The notes: generated from the sequence alone by a model not told the origin. Counted from the first letter of the stretch, positions 27,123 through 36,193 are shown. The stretch is DNA of 64,000 nt from Micromonospora sp. NBC_01740 (GCF_035920365.1 NZ_CP109150.1:6510001-6574000); one strand, 5' to 3'. Program-made: numbers and translations.

Positions 27123-28229
27123 TCAGGCCCGTTCGCGCTGGTCGGCCGGGTCGTTGAGCAGGCTCGCCGGGGAGACCGGCTCCGGTGCCGGCAGCCCCTG
27201 CGGCGTGCCGCCCGTGGCCTGCGCCTCGGCGACGCGTACCTCGTCGTGGATCTGCTGGGCGGCGGCCGCCGCGGCCTGCGCGGCCTCGGCCGCCTCGCGC
27301 TCCACGTCGCTCGCGCTGCCGGCCGCCTCCGGGGCCGGCTCGTCGCCGACCATCCGGCTCAGCCCGCCGAGCGCGCCGCCCATGCCCTCCAGCGCCTTGG
27401 TCAGCTCGGCCGGCACGATCCAGACCTTGTTCGCGGTGCCGTTGGCGATCTGCGGCAGGGCCTGGAGGTACTGGTAGGCGAGCACCTTCTGGCTCGGGTT
27501 CGCCTGGTGGATCGCGTCGAACACCGTCTTGATCGCCTTCGCCTGACCCTCGGCCTGGAGGATCCGGGCCTGCCGGTCACCGTCGGCGCGCAGCACCGCG
27601 GACTGCTTCTCACCCTCGGCCGTGAGGATCTGCGACTGCTTGTGCCCCTCGGCGTTCAGGATCGCCGCCCGGCGGTCGCGCTCGGCGCGCATCTGCTTCT
27701 CCATCGAGTCGCGGATGCTCGCCGGCGGCTCGATCGCCTTGAGCTCCACCCGGGTGACCTTGATGCCCCACCGCCCGGTGGTCTCGTCCAGCACGCCGGA
27801 CAGGTGCCGGTTGATCTGGTCGCGGCTGGTCAGCGCCCGCTCCAGGTCCAGCGAGCCGATCACGTTACGCAGCGTCGTGACGGTGAGCTGCTCGATGGCC
27901 TGGAGGAAGTTCGAGATCTCGTACGTGGCCCGGACCGAGTCGACGACCTTGAAGTAGAGCACCGTGTCGATCGAGACGACCAGGTTGTCGGAGGTGATCA
28001 CCGGCTGGGGCGGGAAGCTGACCACCTGCTCCCGCAGGTCGACCTTGGTACGCACCGCGTCGACGAACGGGACCAGGATGTTGAGCCCCGGGTTGAGCGT
28101 GCGCTTGTACTTGCCGAGCCGCTCGACCACGTCCTGACGCTGCTGCGGCACGATCCGTACCGCCTTGGCCAGGGTGATCACCCCGATCAGAGCGATGGCG
28201 ATCAGTAGGACCGGGATCACAAGTTCCAT
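27123..28229 (-). CDS. SPFH/stomatin-family membrane protein
   Basis: A 368-residue protein: one N-terminal membrane helix (ELVIPVLLIAIALIGVITLA) followed by the SPFH/band-7 domain. The domain runs from VRIVPQQRQDVVERLGKYKR through LREQVVSFPPQPVITSDNLV to IGSLDLERALTSRDQINRHL. A long Ala/Glu/Gln-rich coiled coil (about residues 180-260) and an acidic Ala-rich tail follow. Proteins of this type oligomerise into membrane microdomain scaffolds; partner NfeD proteins are encoded next door. It starts 4 nt after the NfeD stop with AAAGGTGAG as ribosome site, so the two form an operon. Confidence 0.92.
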   Translation of the reverse strand: MELVIPVLLIAIALIGVITLAKAVRIVPQQRQDVVERLGKYKRTLNPGLNILVPFVDAVRTKVDLREQVVSFPPQPVITSDNLVVSIDTVLYFKVVDSVRATYEISNFLQAIEQLTVTTLRNVIGSLDLERALTSRDQINRHLSGVLDETTGRWGIKVTRVELKAIEPPASIRDSMEKQMRAERDRRAAILNAEGHKQSQILTAEGEKQSAVLRADGDRQARILQAEGQAKAIKTVFDAIHQANPSQKVLAYQYLQALPQIANGTANKVWIVPAELTKALEGMGGALGGLSRMVGDEPAPEAAGSASDVEREAAEAAQAAAAAAQQIHDEVRVAEAQATGGTPQGLPAPEPVSPASLLNDPADQRERA

Positions 28230-28233
28230 GTAC

Positions 28234-28707
28234 TCACCTTTTCGCTTCGGGTAGCTCGCCGGAAGGGGAAACGTCGTCCCGCCACACCAGGGCGGTGGCG
28301 CCCCGCACCTGGATCACCTGCACCCGGTCGCCCGGGGCGAAGTGCTGGCTCGCGTCGTAGGAGCGGGCCTGCCACAGCTCGCCGTCGATCTTCACCATGC
28401 CCTGCCCGGCGTCGACCTGCTCCAGCACCAGCGCCGTGCTGCCCTCGATCGCCTCCACGCCGAAGGGCTGCTCGCCGCTCTCCAGCGCCGAGCGGCGGTG
28501 CCTGCGCAGCGTGGGCCGTACGCCCAGCACCGTCAGCGCCGACACGCCGGCGAAGACGATCGCCTGCACCTCGACCGGGGCGCCGAGCGCCGCCGCTCCC
28601 GCGGCGGCCAGGGCCCCGACCGCGAACATGATCAGAAATAGCGTCGTCGTGAAGATCTCAGCGACCGCCAGAACGACACCCAGCACGATCCAGAACACGG
28701 CGTCCAC
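28234..28707 (-). CDS. NfeD family protein (membrane helices plus OB fold)
   Basis: A 157-residue NfeD of the short type: three or four hydrophobic helices in the first 70 residues (FWIVLGVVLAVAEIFTTTLF, VGALAAAGAAALGAPVEVQA), then an OB-fold with ALVLEQVDAGQGMVKIDGEL, WQARSY and VQVIQVRGATALVWR. GTG 28707 was chosen; GTG 28698 is equally possible. It is the first gene of an nfeD-SPFH operon. NfeD is thought to assist or stabilise SPFH assemblies. It is divergent from the beta-lactamase-family gene. Confidence 0.88.
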   Translation of the reverse strand: MDAVFWIVLGVVLAVAEIFTTTLFLIMFAVGALAAAGAAALGAPVEVQAIVFAGVSALTVLGVRPTLRRHRRSALESGEQPFGVEAIEGSTALVLEQVDAGQGMVKIDGELWQARSYDASQHFAPGDRVQVIQVRGATALVWRDDVSPSGELPEAKR

Positions 28708-28818
28708 CCCCCGATCGTGACACGTCAAAGCACGTGGAGCCCACCCGCGAAGATCAGTAAGCTCGGCGGCACGCCGGCGGCCCACCCCGACGGCACCGGA
28801 ATCCCCCGAGGAGAGCCC

Positions 28819-30135
28819 GTGTCCCTGCTGCCCGAGACCACCCGCCAGGTCGATGCCCTCGTCGCCGGGGCGCAGTCCGCCGGCCGTACGCCGTCGCTGC
28901 TGATCGGCGTGGTGCGGGACGGCGCGCTGACCCACCTCGCCACCGCCGGCGAGCACCCGCGCCCCGACGCCGACCTCCAGTACCGCCTCGGGTCGATCAG
29001 CAAGACCATGACCGCCACCCTGGTCATGCAGGAGCGCGACGCCGGCCGGCTGGCCCTGGACGACCCGCTGGAGAAGCACCTGCCCGGCACCGGTGTGGGC
29101 ACACTCACCCTGCGGCAGCTGCTCGGCCACGCCAGCGGCCTGCGCCGCGAGCCGGACGGGCAGTGGTGGGAGCGCGCCGAGGTCGGAGACCTGGCGACGC
29201 TGCTGGCCGGGGTGAGCGCCGAGAAGATCGCCTATCCCCCGCACCGGGTCTACCACTACTCCAACCTGGCGTACGGGCTGCTGGGCGGGGTGCTCGAACG
29301 GATCACCGGCACCCCCTGGGCCGACCTGCTCCGCCAGCGCGTGCTGGAGCCGCTCGGCATGGGCCGCACCACGTACGCGGCCACCGAGCCGTTCGCCCGC
29401 GGTTACGTGGTGCACCCCTGGCACGGCACGCTGCGGGAGGAGCCGCGTACCGACACCGGGGCGATGGCCCCGGCCGGGCAGCTCTGGTCGACCGCCGAGG
29501 ACCTGGCCCGGTGGGCGGCCTTCCTGGCCGACCCCGCGCCGCAGGTGCTGGCGGCGGAGACGCTGGCCGAGATGTGCGTCCCCGTGTCGATCAGCGACGT
29601 CGACTCGTGGACCGGCGGGCACGGCCTCGGGCTGGAGCTCTACCGGCAGGGCGAACGGGTGTACGTCGGGCACGGCGGCTCGATGCCCGGCTACGTGGCC
29701 GCCCTGGCGGTGCACCGCCCGTCGCGCACCGGCGTGATCGGCTTCGCCAACTCGTACGGCTTCCGCACCGGCGGAATCGGTGGGCTCGCGCTACGGATCC
29801 TCACCACCGTCCTGGACGCCGAGCCGGCGTTCCCGCAGCCCTGGCGGCCCGCCGCCGCTCCCCCGCCCGCCGAGGTCGACGAGGTGACCGGTCGCTGGTG
29901 GTGGATGGGGGCGTCGCTCGACGTCACCTGGGACGCGGCCAGGGGCGAGCTGGTCGTGTACGTGCGCGGCGAGCGGGTCAGCGTGTTCGTCCCGGAGGGG
30001 CCGGACCGCTGGCGGGGTCGCTCCGGCCCGGAGAACGGCGAGATCCTGTCGGTGCTGCGCGACGAGGCGGGGCGGGTGGCGGCCCTCGACATCGCCACCT
30101 TCGTCTTCACCCGCACCCCCGACCAGGAGCCCTGA
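28819..30135 (+). CDS. serine hydrolase of the beta-lactamase (class C/DD-peptidase) family
   Basis: A 438-residue protein without a signal peptide. The nucleophile motif is LGSISKTMTATL (SISK, about residue 60), the second motif YSN is in VYHYSNLAYGLLGG (about 147), and the third motif HGG in GHGGSMPGYVAALAV (about 286). The C-terminal 100 residues form an extra beta-rich domain (TGRWWWMGASLDVTWD), as in esterase EstB- or aminopeptidase-like members. Hydrolysis of an ester or D-amino-acid peptide is likely; true beta-lactamase activity is not implied. The start is GTG 28819 with GAGGAGAG upstream. Confidence 0.87.
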   Translation: MSLLPETTRQVDALVAGAQSAGRTPSLLIGVVRDGALTHLATAGEHPRPDADLQYRLGSISKTMTATLVMQERDAGRLALDDPLEKHLPGTGVGTLTLRQLLGHASGLRREPDGQWWERAEVGDLATLLAGVSAEKIAYPPHRVYHYSNLAYGLLGGVLERITGTPWADLLRQRVLEPLGMGRTTYAATEPFARGYVVHPWHGTLREEPRTDTGAMAPAGQLWSTAEDLARWAAFLADPAPQVLAAETLAEMCVPVSISDVDSWTGGHGLGLELYRQGERVYVGHGGSMPGYVAALAVHRPSRTGVIGFANSYGFRTGGIGGLALRILTTVLDAEPAFPQPWRPAAAPPPAEVDEVTGRWWWMGASLDVTWDAARGELVVYVRGERVSVFVPEGPDRWRGRSGPENGEILSVLRDEAGRVAALDIATFVFTRTPDQEP

Positions 30136-30172
30136 CGGCGCCCGCAGCCGCCGGCGGAGGATCCACACGCGA

Positions 30173-30292
30173 GACGCTGTCGGGCTGATGTCGCAGACGA
30201 TTCAGGGGCCGTCTGGCGTCGCAGCGGCCACAAGCACCGCTGATGTCACAGACGACTCAGCTCGACAGCGTCGTACGACCCCTTCGCCCACG
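30173..30292. repeat. dispersed hairpin element, copy A
   Basis: The outer arms, beginning GACGCTGTCGGGCTGA (30173-30188) and ending TCAGCTCGACAGCGTC (30257-30272), pair at 15 of 16 positions. Inside lies a direct repeat of GCTGATGTC-x-CAGACGA-x-TCAG. A second copy is at 49758-49847. It sits between the convergent stops at 30135 and 30331. Confidence 0.7.
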
Positions 30293-30330
30293 AACCAGGC
30301 CGCCGCCGACGGGCCGGACCGCGCTCGCGC

Positions 30331-31140
30331 TCAGGCCGGCTCGGTGACGAAGTCGATCAGGCGTTCCATCGCGTTGATCAGCGGGGTCTCCACGTCGGCG
30401 AAGCTGTCGACCCGGGACAGGATGTGCCGCCACATGTCCGCCGGCTCGGCGACCCCGAGCGCGGCGCAGACGCCCTCCTTCCACGGGCGTCCCGGCGGCA
30501 CCACCGGCCACGCCCGGATGCCCAGCGCCGCCGGCTTGACCGCCTGCCACACGTCGACGTACGGGTGCCCGGTGACCAGCACGTGCGGGGAGGTCACCTT
30601 CGCGACGATCCGGCTCTCCTTGGAGCCGGCGACCAGGTGGTCGACGAGCACGCCGAGGCGCCGGTTGGGGCCCGGGGCGAAGTCGCGCACCTCGGCGTCG
30701 AGCGCGTCGATGCCGTCCAGCGGCTCCACCACCACGCCCTCGACGCGCAGGTCGTCGCCCCAGATCCGCTCGACCAGGGCGGCGTCGTGGATGCCCTCCA
30801 CCCAGATCCGGCTGGCCCGGGCGACCTGGGCGCGTACGCCGTCGACGGCGATCGAGCCGGAGGCGGTGCGGCGGCGGGCGGCCGGCACCGGGGCGCGGGT
30901 CGGCCGGCGCAGCGTCACCGGCCGCCCGTCGAGCAGGAACGCCGCCGGCAGCAGCGGGAAGTTGCGCCGGCGTCCGTGCCGGTCCTCCAGCACCACCGCG
31001 CCGGCCTCGAAGCCGACCACCGCCCCGCAGAAGCCGGAGTCGGCGTCCTCGACCACGAGGTCCGGCTCGGCGTCCACCTCGGGCGTGACCTTCCGCCGCC
31101 GCCAGTCCCCCGCCAGCACATCGTCCGCGTACCGCCCCAT
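30331..31140 (-). CDS. DUF3097 family protein
   Basis: A 269-residue conserved actinobacterial protein. It begins MGRYADDVLAGDWRRRK and contains VWVEG-like and LVTGHPYVDVWQAVKP segments, with IRAWPVVPPGRPWKEGVCAA and MWRHILSRVDSFADVETPLI near the end. These features match DUF3097 as I recall it. It has no signal peptide or membrane helix. A fold related to nucleic-acid topoisomerase-primase cores is suggested by VDHLVAGSKESRIV and similar segments, but this is speculative. ATG 31140 follows TAGCTT (31148-31153) by 7 nt, leaderless. Confidence 0.85.
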   Translation of the reverse strand: MGRYADDVLAGDWRRRKVTPEVDAEPDLVVEDADSGFCGAVVGFEAGAVVLEDRHGRRRNFPLLPAAFLLDGRPVTLRRPTRAPVPAARRRTASGSIAVDGVRAQVARASRIWVEGIHDAALVERIWGDDLRVEGVVVEPLDGIDALDAEVRDFAPGPNRRLGVLVDHLVAGSKESRIVAKVTSPHVLVTGHPYVDVWQAVKPAALGIRAWPVVPPGRPWKEGVCAALGVAEPADMWRHILSRVDSFADVETPLINAMERLIDFVTEPA

Positions 31141-31210
31141 GCCGATCAAGCTAACCTCCCACCCCTCCCCCCGCACCCGACACGCCGCCCGCCCCACCGC
31201 CCCACCGCGG

Positions 31211-31281
31211 CGATCATGCAGTTGTGGTGCCCCGCGAAAGGGGAAGAGGTCGACGATCCACCCACCACAACTCCATGATCG
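31211..31281. repeat. 19-bp inverted repeat in a divergent promoter region
   Basis: Arms 31211-31229 (CGATCATGCAGTTGTGGTG) and 31263-31281 pair at 18 of 19 positions, with a smaller CCCC/GGGG hairpin inside the 33-nt loop. It resembles the murL terminator palindrome (GATCATG-x-AGTTGT). Unlike that copy it lies between two divergent genes, so it is not positioned as a terminator. Confidence 0.7.
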
Positions 31282-31369
31282 ACGGGACGGGGGCGCATGA
31301 TCAGCGGGGCGGCGGACAGTCGGAGCGGCAGTCGAGACAGGGGCGGCGGTGACCACGTACCCTTTCGGC

Positions 31370-32164
31370 ATGTCCACCCCCGCAGCGGGCGCGGCCACTC
31401 TCACACCGCGCCGGTCCAGCCGGTTCGTGGCCTGGGTGCGCGCGTGGCGCGCCGGGCTGGTGCCCTTCGACGAGCTTGCCGACGCCATCGCCGGCGACGA
31501 GGAGCACCTGGTCGCCGACGCGCCCGGCACCTGGACCGACGTTCCCCTGCCCCAGGCGCTACCCACCCTCGCAAAGCTCTCGCCCGACGAGATCCGGCTC
31601 GTGCTGCCCGCGCCCGGCGACCCGCGCGGGCTGCCCGGGCCGGGCGACTTCGCCGGCACGGCGCTGGTCGCCGGCGAGGCGGTCGTCGCCGGCGGGCTCG
31701 GGCTCATCCCGCACGTGCGCACGCACACGTCCGGCTCCGGCGACACCTTCGAGACGGTCCTCTGGCGGGTCTACCCGCTGCCGGCCGACGCCCCGGCCGC
31801 TTCCCTCGCGTTGCCCGGCGCGGCCGAGGCCGAGGCGGAGCTGGCGGTGGCCCTGGCCGACACGACCGCCGCGCTGACCCGGCTGGACGTCGCGCAGTGG
31901 CGACCCGAGCTGGCCGGGGCCCTGGAGGCGCTGCGCCGGCCGGACGGCGCCACCGACCTGCCGCCCGGGTTCGACCCGCGGGCCCGGCGGCTCTTCGCCC
32001 GGGCCGCCGTGCTCGACCGGGTGCTCGCGCTGGCCGGGCACGCGGCGCCGGGCGGCGCGATCAACAACTACGAGGCCCAGCAGCGCGACGCCGCGCTGCG
32101 CCCGCTGACCACCGCCTGCCGGCAGGCGCTGGTGGCCGCCTGCAACGCCCCGCTGCGCCCCTGA
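31370..32164 (+). CDS. conserved hypothetical protein, 264 aa
   Basis: Not recognised beyond being a plausible actinobacterial conserved protein. The N-terminus contains an amphipathic helix (FVAWVRAWRAGLVPFDELAD, AIAGDEEHLV). The middle is beta-rich with PLPQALPTLAKLSPDEIRLV and FETVLWRVYPLPAD, and the C-terminal half is helical (AELAVALADTTAALTRLDVA). It has no signal peptide, metal-binding cluster or known catalytic motif. ATG 31370 follows TACCCT (31358-31363) by 6 nt, leaderless. It runs convergently with the HAD hydrolase 8 bp downstream. Confidence 0.75.
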   Translation: MSTPAAGAATLTPRRSSRFVAWVRAWRAGLVPFDELADAIAGDEEHLVADAPGTWTDVPLPQALPTLAKLSPDEIRLVLPAPGDPRGLPGPGDFAGTALVAGEAVVAGGLGLIPHVRTHTSGSGDTFETVLWRVYPLPADAPAASLALPGAAEAEAELAVALADTTAALTRLDVAQWRPELAGALEALRRPDGATDLPPGFDPRARRLFARAAVLDRVLALAGHAAPGGAINNYEAQQRDAALRPLTTACRQALVAACNAPLRP

Positions 32165-32171
32165 TCGCCGG

Positions 32172-32951
32172 TCAGATCTCGTCGACCAGGTCGGCGACGG
32201 AGTCGACGATCCGCGACGGACGGTACGGGTAGCGCTCCGCCTCGGCGCGGCTGCTGATGCCGGTCAGCACCAGGATCGTCTCCAGCCCGGCCTCCAGCCC
32301 GCAGAGGATGTCGGTGTCCATCCGGTCGCCGATCATCGCGGTCGTCTCGGAGTGCGCGTTGATCGTGTTCAGCGCCGAGCGCATCATCATCGGATTGGGC
32401 TTGCCGACGAAGTACGGCTCGATCCCCGTCGCCTTGGAGATCATCGCGGCGACGGAGCCGGCGGCCGGCAGCGCGCCTTCCACCGACGGGCCGGTCACGT
32501 CGGGGTTGGTGCAGATGAACCGGGCCCCGTCGTTGATCAGCCGGACCGCCTTGGTGATCGCCTCGAAGCTGTAGGTGCGGGTCTCGCCCAGGACCACGTA
32601 GTCCGGGGCGAAGTCGGTCAGCACGTAGCCGACCGCGTGCAGCGCCGTGGTGAGCCCGGCCTCCCCGATCACGTACGCGGTGCCGCCCGGACGCTGGTCG
32701 GCCAGGAACTGGGCGGTGGCCAGCGCGGAGGACCAGATCGCCTGCTCCGGCACGTCGAGGCCCATCCGGCTCAGCCGGGCCGTGAGGTCGCGGGGCGTGT
32801 AGATCGAGTTGTTGGTGAGCACCAGGAACGGCTTGCCGGAGGCGCGCAGCCGGGAGACGAACTCCGGTGCCCCGGGCACGGGCTGGCCCTCGTGCACCAG
32901 CACGCCGTCCATGTCGGTCAGCCAGCTCTCCACCGGCTTGCGGTCCTGCAT
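32172..32951 (-). CDS. HAD-IIA family hydrolase (NagD-like phosphatase)
   Basis: A 259-residue phosphatase. HAD motif I is LTDMDGVLVHEG (nucleophile and acid aspartates), motif II FLVLTNNSIYTPRDL, motif III lysine in FVGKPNPMMMRSAL, and motif IV MIGDRMDTDI. A type IIA cap lies between motifs II and III. Likely substrates are nucleotide or sugar monophosphates. ATG 32951 is preferred over GTG 32957 because GGAACGA lies a suitable distance upstream. It is downstream of hemH with about 48 bp between and may be transcribed with it. Confidence 0.9.
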   Translation of the reverse strand: MQDRKPVESWLTDMDGVLVHEGQPVPGAPEFVSRLRASGKPFLVLTNNSIYTPRDLTARLSRMGLDVPEQAIWSSALATAQFLADQRPGGTAYVIGEAGLTTALHAVGYVLTDFAPDYVVLGETRTYSFEAITKAVRLINDGARFICTNPDVTGPSVEGALPAAGSVAAMISKATGIEPYFVGKPNPMMMRSALNTINAHSETTAMIGDRMDTDILCGLEAGLETILVLTGISSRAEAERYPYRPSRIVDSVADLVDEI

Positions 32952-32999
32952 CGTCACTCGTTCCAGGGTGTCGGGCCGCCGGCGGGGCCGGCGCGGCGG

Positions 33000-34061
33000 T
33001 CAGGAGGCCGGGTTCCCGGCTTCCTGGGCGGCGGTGGGGCGGCGTGCCGGGACGCAGCACACCGTGGGGCAGGTGTCCCACATGGGCAGCTCGCCGAGGC
33101 GGCGGCGCAGGCCGGTCCCGTCCGGGTCGGTACGCTCGCGGACCAGCTCGCGCACCATCGCCACGAACCGGGGGTCGGTGCCGGGGGTGGCGGCCCGGAC
33201 GAAGTCCAGCCCGAGCTGCCTGGCCGTCTCCCGCGCCTCGGTGTCCAGGTCCCACACCACCTCCAGGTGATCGGAGACGAACCCGATCGGGCTGACCACC
33301 ACGCCGGTGGTGCCGGCGTCGGCAAGCGTACGCAGGTGGTCGTTGACGTCCGGCTCCAGCCACGGCACCTGCGGCGGGCCGGAACGGCTCTGCCAGACCA
33401 GGTCCCAGGGCAGGTCCGGGGCGGCCGCGGCGTGGACCAGCCGGGCGACCTCGGCGAGCTGCGCCTCGTACCGGCCGCCGTGCGGGCCGGCGTTCGCGGC
33501 CATCGAGTTCGGGACCGAGTGCGCGGTGAACACGAGTCGGGTGCCGTCCCGCTTCGCCGGGTCGAGGCGGCGGAGCGCCGCCCGCACCGCGTCGGCGTGG
33601 GGCTCGACGAAGCCGGGGTGGTCCCAGAACTGGCGGAGCTTGTCGATCAGCGGGGCGTCGGGGCCGACCGCCGCGCGGGCGGCGGCGATGTCCTCCTGGT
33701 ACTGCCGGCAGGAGGAGTAGCCGCCGAAGGCGCTGGTCACGAACGCCAGGGCGTGGGTGACGCCGTCGTCGCGCATCTGCGCCACGGTGTCGGCGAGCAT
33801 CGGGTCCCAGTTCCGGTTGCCCCAGTAGACCGGCAGGTCGAGGCCGTTGGCGGCGAAGTCCTCCCAGACCGCCGCGAGCAGCTCCCGGCACTGCTGGTTG
33901 ATCGGCGATACGCCACCGAAGTGCTGGTAGTGCTCGGCGACCTCCGCCAGCCGCTCCGGCGGCACGCCCCGCCCCCGGGTCACGTTCTGCAGGAACGGCA
34001 TCACGTCCTCGGGCCGTTCCGGTCCGCCGAAGGACACCAGGACCACCGCGTCGTACGCCAT
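33000..34061 (-). CDS. hemH: ferrochelatase (coproporphyrin-type in actinobacteria)
   Basis: A 353-residue protein. It starts AYDAVVLVSFGGPERPEDVM, has the catalytic histidine in FTAHSVPNSMA, and the conserved EVVWDLDTEARETA region. The C-terminal cysteines WDTCPTVCC, together with an earlier SSCRQY, look like [2Fe-2S] ligands known from actinobacterial ferrochelatases. It inserts iron into coproporphyrin III (CpfC activity) or protoporphyrin IX; the first is usual for actinobacteria. The start is ATG 34061 with GGGAG upstream. It lies downstream of fabG-inhA as in Mycobacterium (mabA-inhA-hemZ), but a 24-bp palindrome separates it from inhA. Confidence 0.92.
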   Translation of the reverse strand: MAYDAVVLVSFGGPERPEDVMPFLQNVTRGRGVPPERLAEVAEHYQHFGGVSPINQQCRELLAAVWEDFAANGLDLPVYWGNRNWDPMLADTVAQMRDDGVTHALAFVTSAFGGYSSCRQYQEDIAAARAAVGPDAPLIDKLRQFWDHPGFVEPHADAVRAALRRLDPAKRDGTRLVFTAHSVPNSMAANAGPHGGRYEAQLAEVARLVHAAAAPDLPWDLVWQSRSGPPQVPWLEPDVNDHLRTLADAGTTGVVVSPIGFVSDHLEVVWDLDTEARETARQLGLDFVRAATPGTDPRFVAMVRELVRERTDPDGTGLRRRLGELPMWDTCPTVCCVPARRPTAAQEAGNPAS

Positions 34062-34115
34062 GGCTCCCATTCTTCCCGGTGCCCGTCCCCGCCGGGCGCG
34101 GCCCCCTGGTCCGGG

Positions 34116-34173
34116 GTGTGAGGAAGGGCCCCCTGCAATGCAGAATGCGATTGCAGGGGGCCCTTCCTCACAC
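34116..34173. terminator. perfect 24-bp palindrome between inhA and hemH
   Basis: Arms 34116-34139 and 34150-34173 (GTGTGAGGAAGGGCCCCCTG...) are perfect complements around a 10-nt loop. It begins one base beyond the inhA stop. It could end part of the fabG-inhA transcript or protect its 3' end. The AGGAAGGGCCCC core belongs to a type of intergenic hairpin that I associate with Micromonospora genomes. Confidence 0.75.
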
Positions 34174-34174
34174 G

Positions 34175-34942
34175 TCAGGCGCCGATGGCGTGGTAGCCGC
34201 CGTCGACGTGCACGATCTCGCCGGTGGTGGCCGGGAACCAGTCGGAGAGCAGCGCCAGGCAGGCCCGCGCCGCCGGCTCCTGGTCGGTGAGGCTCCAACC
34301 CAGCGGCGCGCGCTCGGCCCAGGCCTCCTCGAACTGATCGAAGCCGGGGATCGACTTGGCGGCGATGGTACGCAGCGGCCCGGCGGCGACCAGGTTGCTG
34401 CGGATGCCCTGCTTGCCCAGGTGCAGCGCCAGGTAGCGGGAGGCGGACTCCAGCCCGGCCTTGGCCACGCCCATCCAGTCGTAGACGGGCCACGCCTTCG
34501 TGGCGTCGAAGGTCAGGCCGACCACCGCGCCGCCGGCGGACATCAGCGGCAGCGCCGCCATCGCGAGGGACTTGTAGGAGTACGTGGAGACGTGCAGCGC
34601 GGTCGCCACGTCCTCCCAGGGTGCGTCGAGGAAGCCGCCGCCGAGGCAGCTCTGCGGGGCGAAGCCGATCGAGTGCACCACCCCGTCCAGGCCGTCGACG
34701 TGCTCGCGCACGCGGTCGCCGAGCCCGGCGAGATGGTCGGCGTCGGTCACGTCCAGCTCGATCACCGGGGCGGGCTCGGGCAGTCGCCTGGCGATCCGCT
34801 CCACGAGGGAGAGCCGGCCGTAGCCGGTGAGCACGACCTGCGCCCCGTTCTCCTGGGCGAGCTTCGCCACGGAGAAGGCGATCGAGGCGTCGGTGATGAC
34901 GCCGGTGACCAGCAGCCGCTTACCGGCGAGCAGTCCGGACAT
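34175..34942 (-). CDS. inhA: NADH-dependent enoyl-ACP reductase
   Basis: A 255-residue short-chain dehydrogenase of the FabI/InhA class that reduces trans-2-enoyl-ACP in fatty acid elongation. The landmarks are RLLVTGVITDASIAFSVAKL, VVHSIGFAP, STYSYKSLAMAALPLM, and the catalytic Tyr/Lys in VYDWMGVAKAGLE (Y-x6-K). The end GEIVHVDGGYHAIGA is typical. It is the second gene after fabG with a 35-bp gap. No resistance-type change can be judged from this sequence alone. Confidence 0.95.
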   Translation of the reverse strand: MSGLLAGKRLLVTGVITDASIAFSVAKLAQENGAQVVLTGYGRLSLVERIARRLPEPAPVIELDVTDADHLAGLGDRVREHVDGLDGVVHSIGFAPQSCLGGGFLDAPWEDVATALHVSTYSYKSLAMAALPLMSAGGAVVGLTFDATKAWPVYDWMGVAKAGLESASRYLALHLGKQGIRSNLVAAGPLRTIAAKSIPGFDQFEEAWAERAPLGWSLTDQEPAARACLALLSDWFPATTGEIVHVDGGYHAIGA

Positions 34943-34977
34943 GCAGGGATTCCTCCGTAGTTCTCAGTGACCGCTTG

Positions 34978-35697
<720 letters not shown>

Positions 35698-35730
35698 TCA
35701 GTGATCTCCCGGTCGGTCGGAGCCTAGGCG

Positions 35731-35744
35731 TTACCGGCAGGTAA
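35731..35744. promoter_or_regulatory. palindrome upstream of fabG-inhA
   Basis: TTACCGGCAGGTAA: arms TTACC/GGTAA around GGCA. It lies just upstream of the presumed -10 of fabG, where a repressor would block the operon. It is similar to TTACTCGGCGGTAA at 4406-4419. Confidence 0.5.
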
Positions 35745-35884
35745 GCGCTAACGCCGTGCACGTCCGGGCCGGCGCGGCGTCGCCCGGCACCGGCGCCTGC
35801 CCCGCCCCTCCGGCGACGCGGCGGCCCCCTCGGCCGAGGCCCGTGCGGCCGCTCGGCCGAGTGCGGCGACGGCGACCCGCGGGT

Positions 35885-36193
35885 GTACGATGATCCGCGT
35901 TTGCGGGCCGTGCGGCCCGCTTCCGGGCCCCGCCGACCGCAGGAGGTGATCGCTGTGCGAGATAGCGATCCTCCCAGTCGTGGCCGGGCCGAACGTCAGC
36001 CCCGCTGAGCCACGACTCAGCAGGTGAGCTGACCCAGCTCCGCTCCCCGCCCCGCCCGGTAACCGGCCCCGCGCCGGTCGGCCGTGCCGCGCCGGGAGCC
36101 GCCCGGTCACGACTTCGTGTGCGCGTCCCGACCCACCCCTCTGCGGTCCGCCCCCGCACGCGCGGACCGTCCAGTCGCCGCCCGGAGCCGTCC
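35885..36193 (+). ncRNA. structured leader RNA with hairpins around a 17-aa small ORF
   Basis: TACGAT at 35885-35890 is a good -10 box, so transcription should start near 35897. Three hairpins follow. The first is GCGGGCC/GGCCCGC (about 35903-35920). In the second, GGAGG plus ATCGCT (35942-35954) pair with AGCGATCCTCC (35964-35974), locking the ribosome site in the stem and leaving the GTG start in the 9-nt loop. In the third, AGTCGTGGC (35976-35984) pairs with GCCACGACT (36009-36017). Alternative pairings CTGAG/CTCAG and TCAGC/GCTGA compete at 36004-36032. A further stem pairs 36144-36151 with 36162-36169. This looks like a translation-responsive leader for the 29-aa membrane peptide downstream. 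Confidence 0.45.
35955..36008 (+). CDS. 17-aa leader peptide
   Basis: GTG 35955 lies 8 nt after AGGAGG (35941-35946). The peptide reads VRDSDPPSRGRAERQPR and stops at TGA 36006-36008. It is hydrophilic, with five arginines and three prolines. Translating it would melt the hairpin that hides its own ribosome site and, further on, the 35976-36017 hairpin, whose right arm begins immediately after the stop codon. It is therefore more likely a sensor of ribosome movement than a working peptide. No known leader peptide was recognised. Confidence 0.45.
   Translation: MRDSDPPSRGRAERQPR

Noticed and set aside
28819..30135. True beta-lactamase (antibiotic resistance) call
   Set aside because: The fold motifs are those of the wider serine hydrolase family, there is no signal peptide, and an extra C-terminal domain is present; resistance cannot be inferred.
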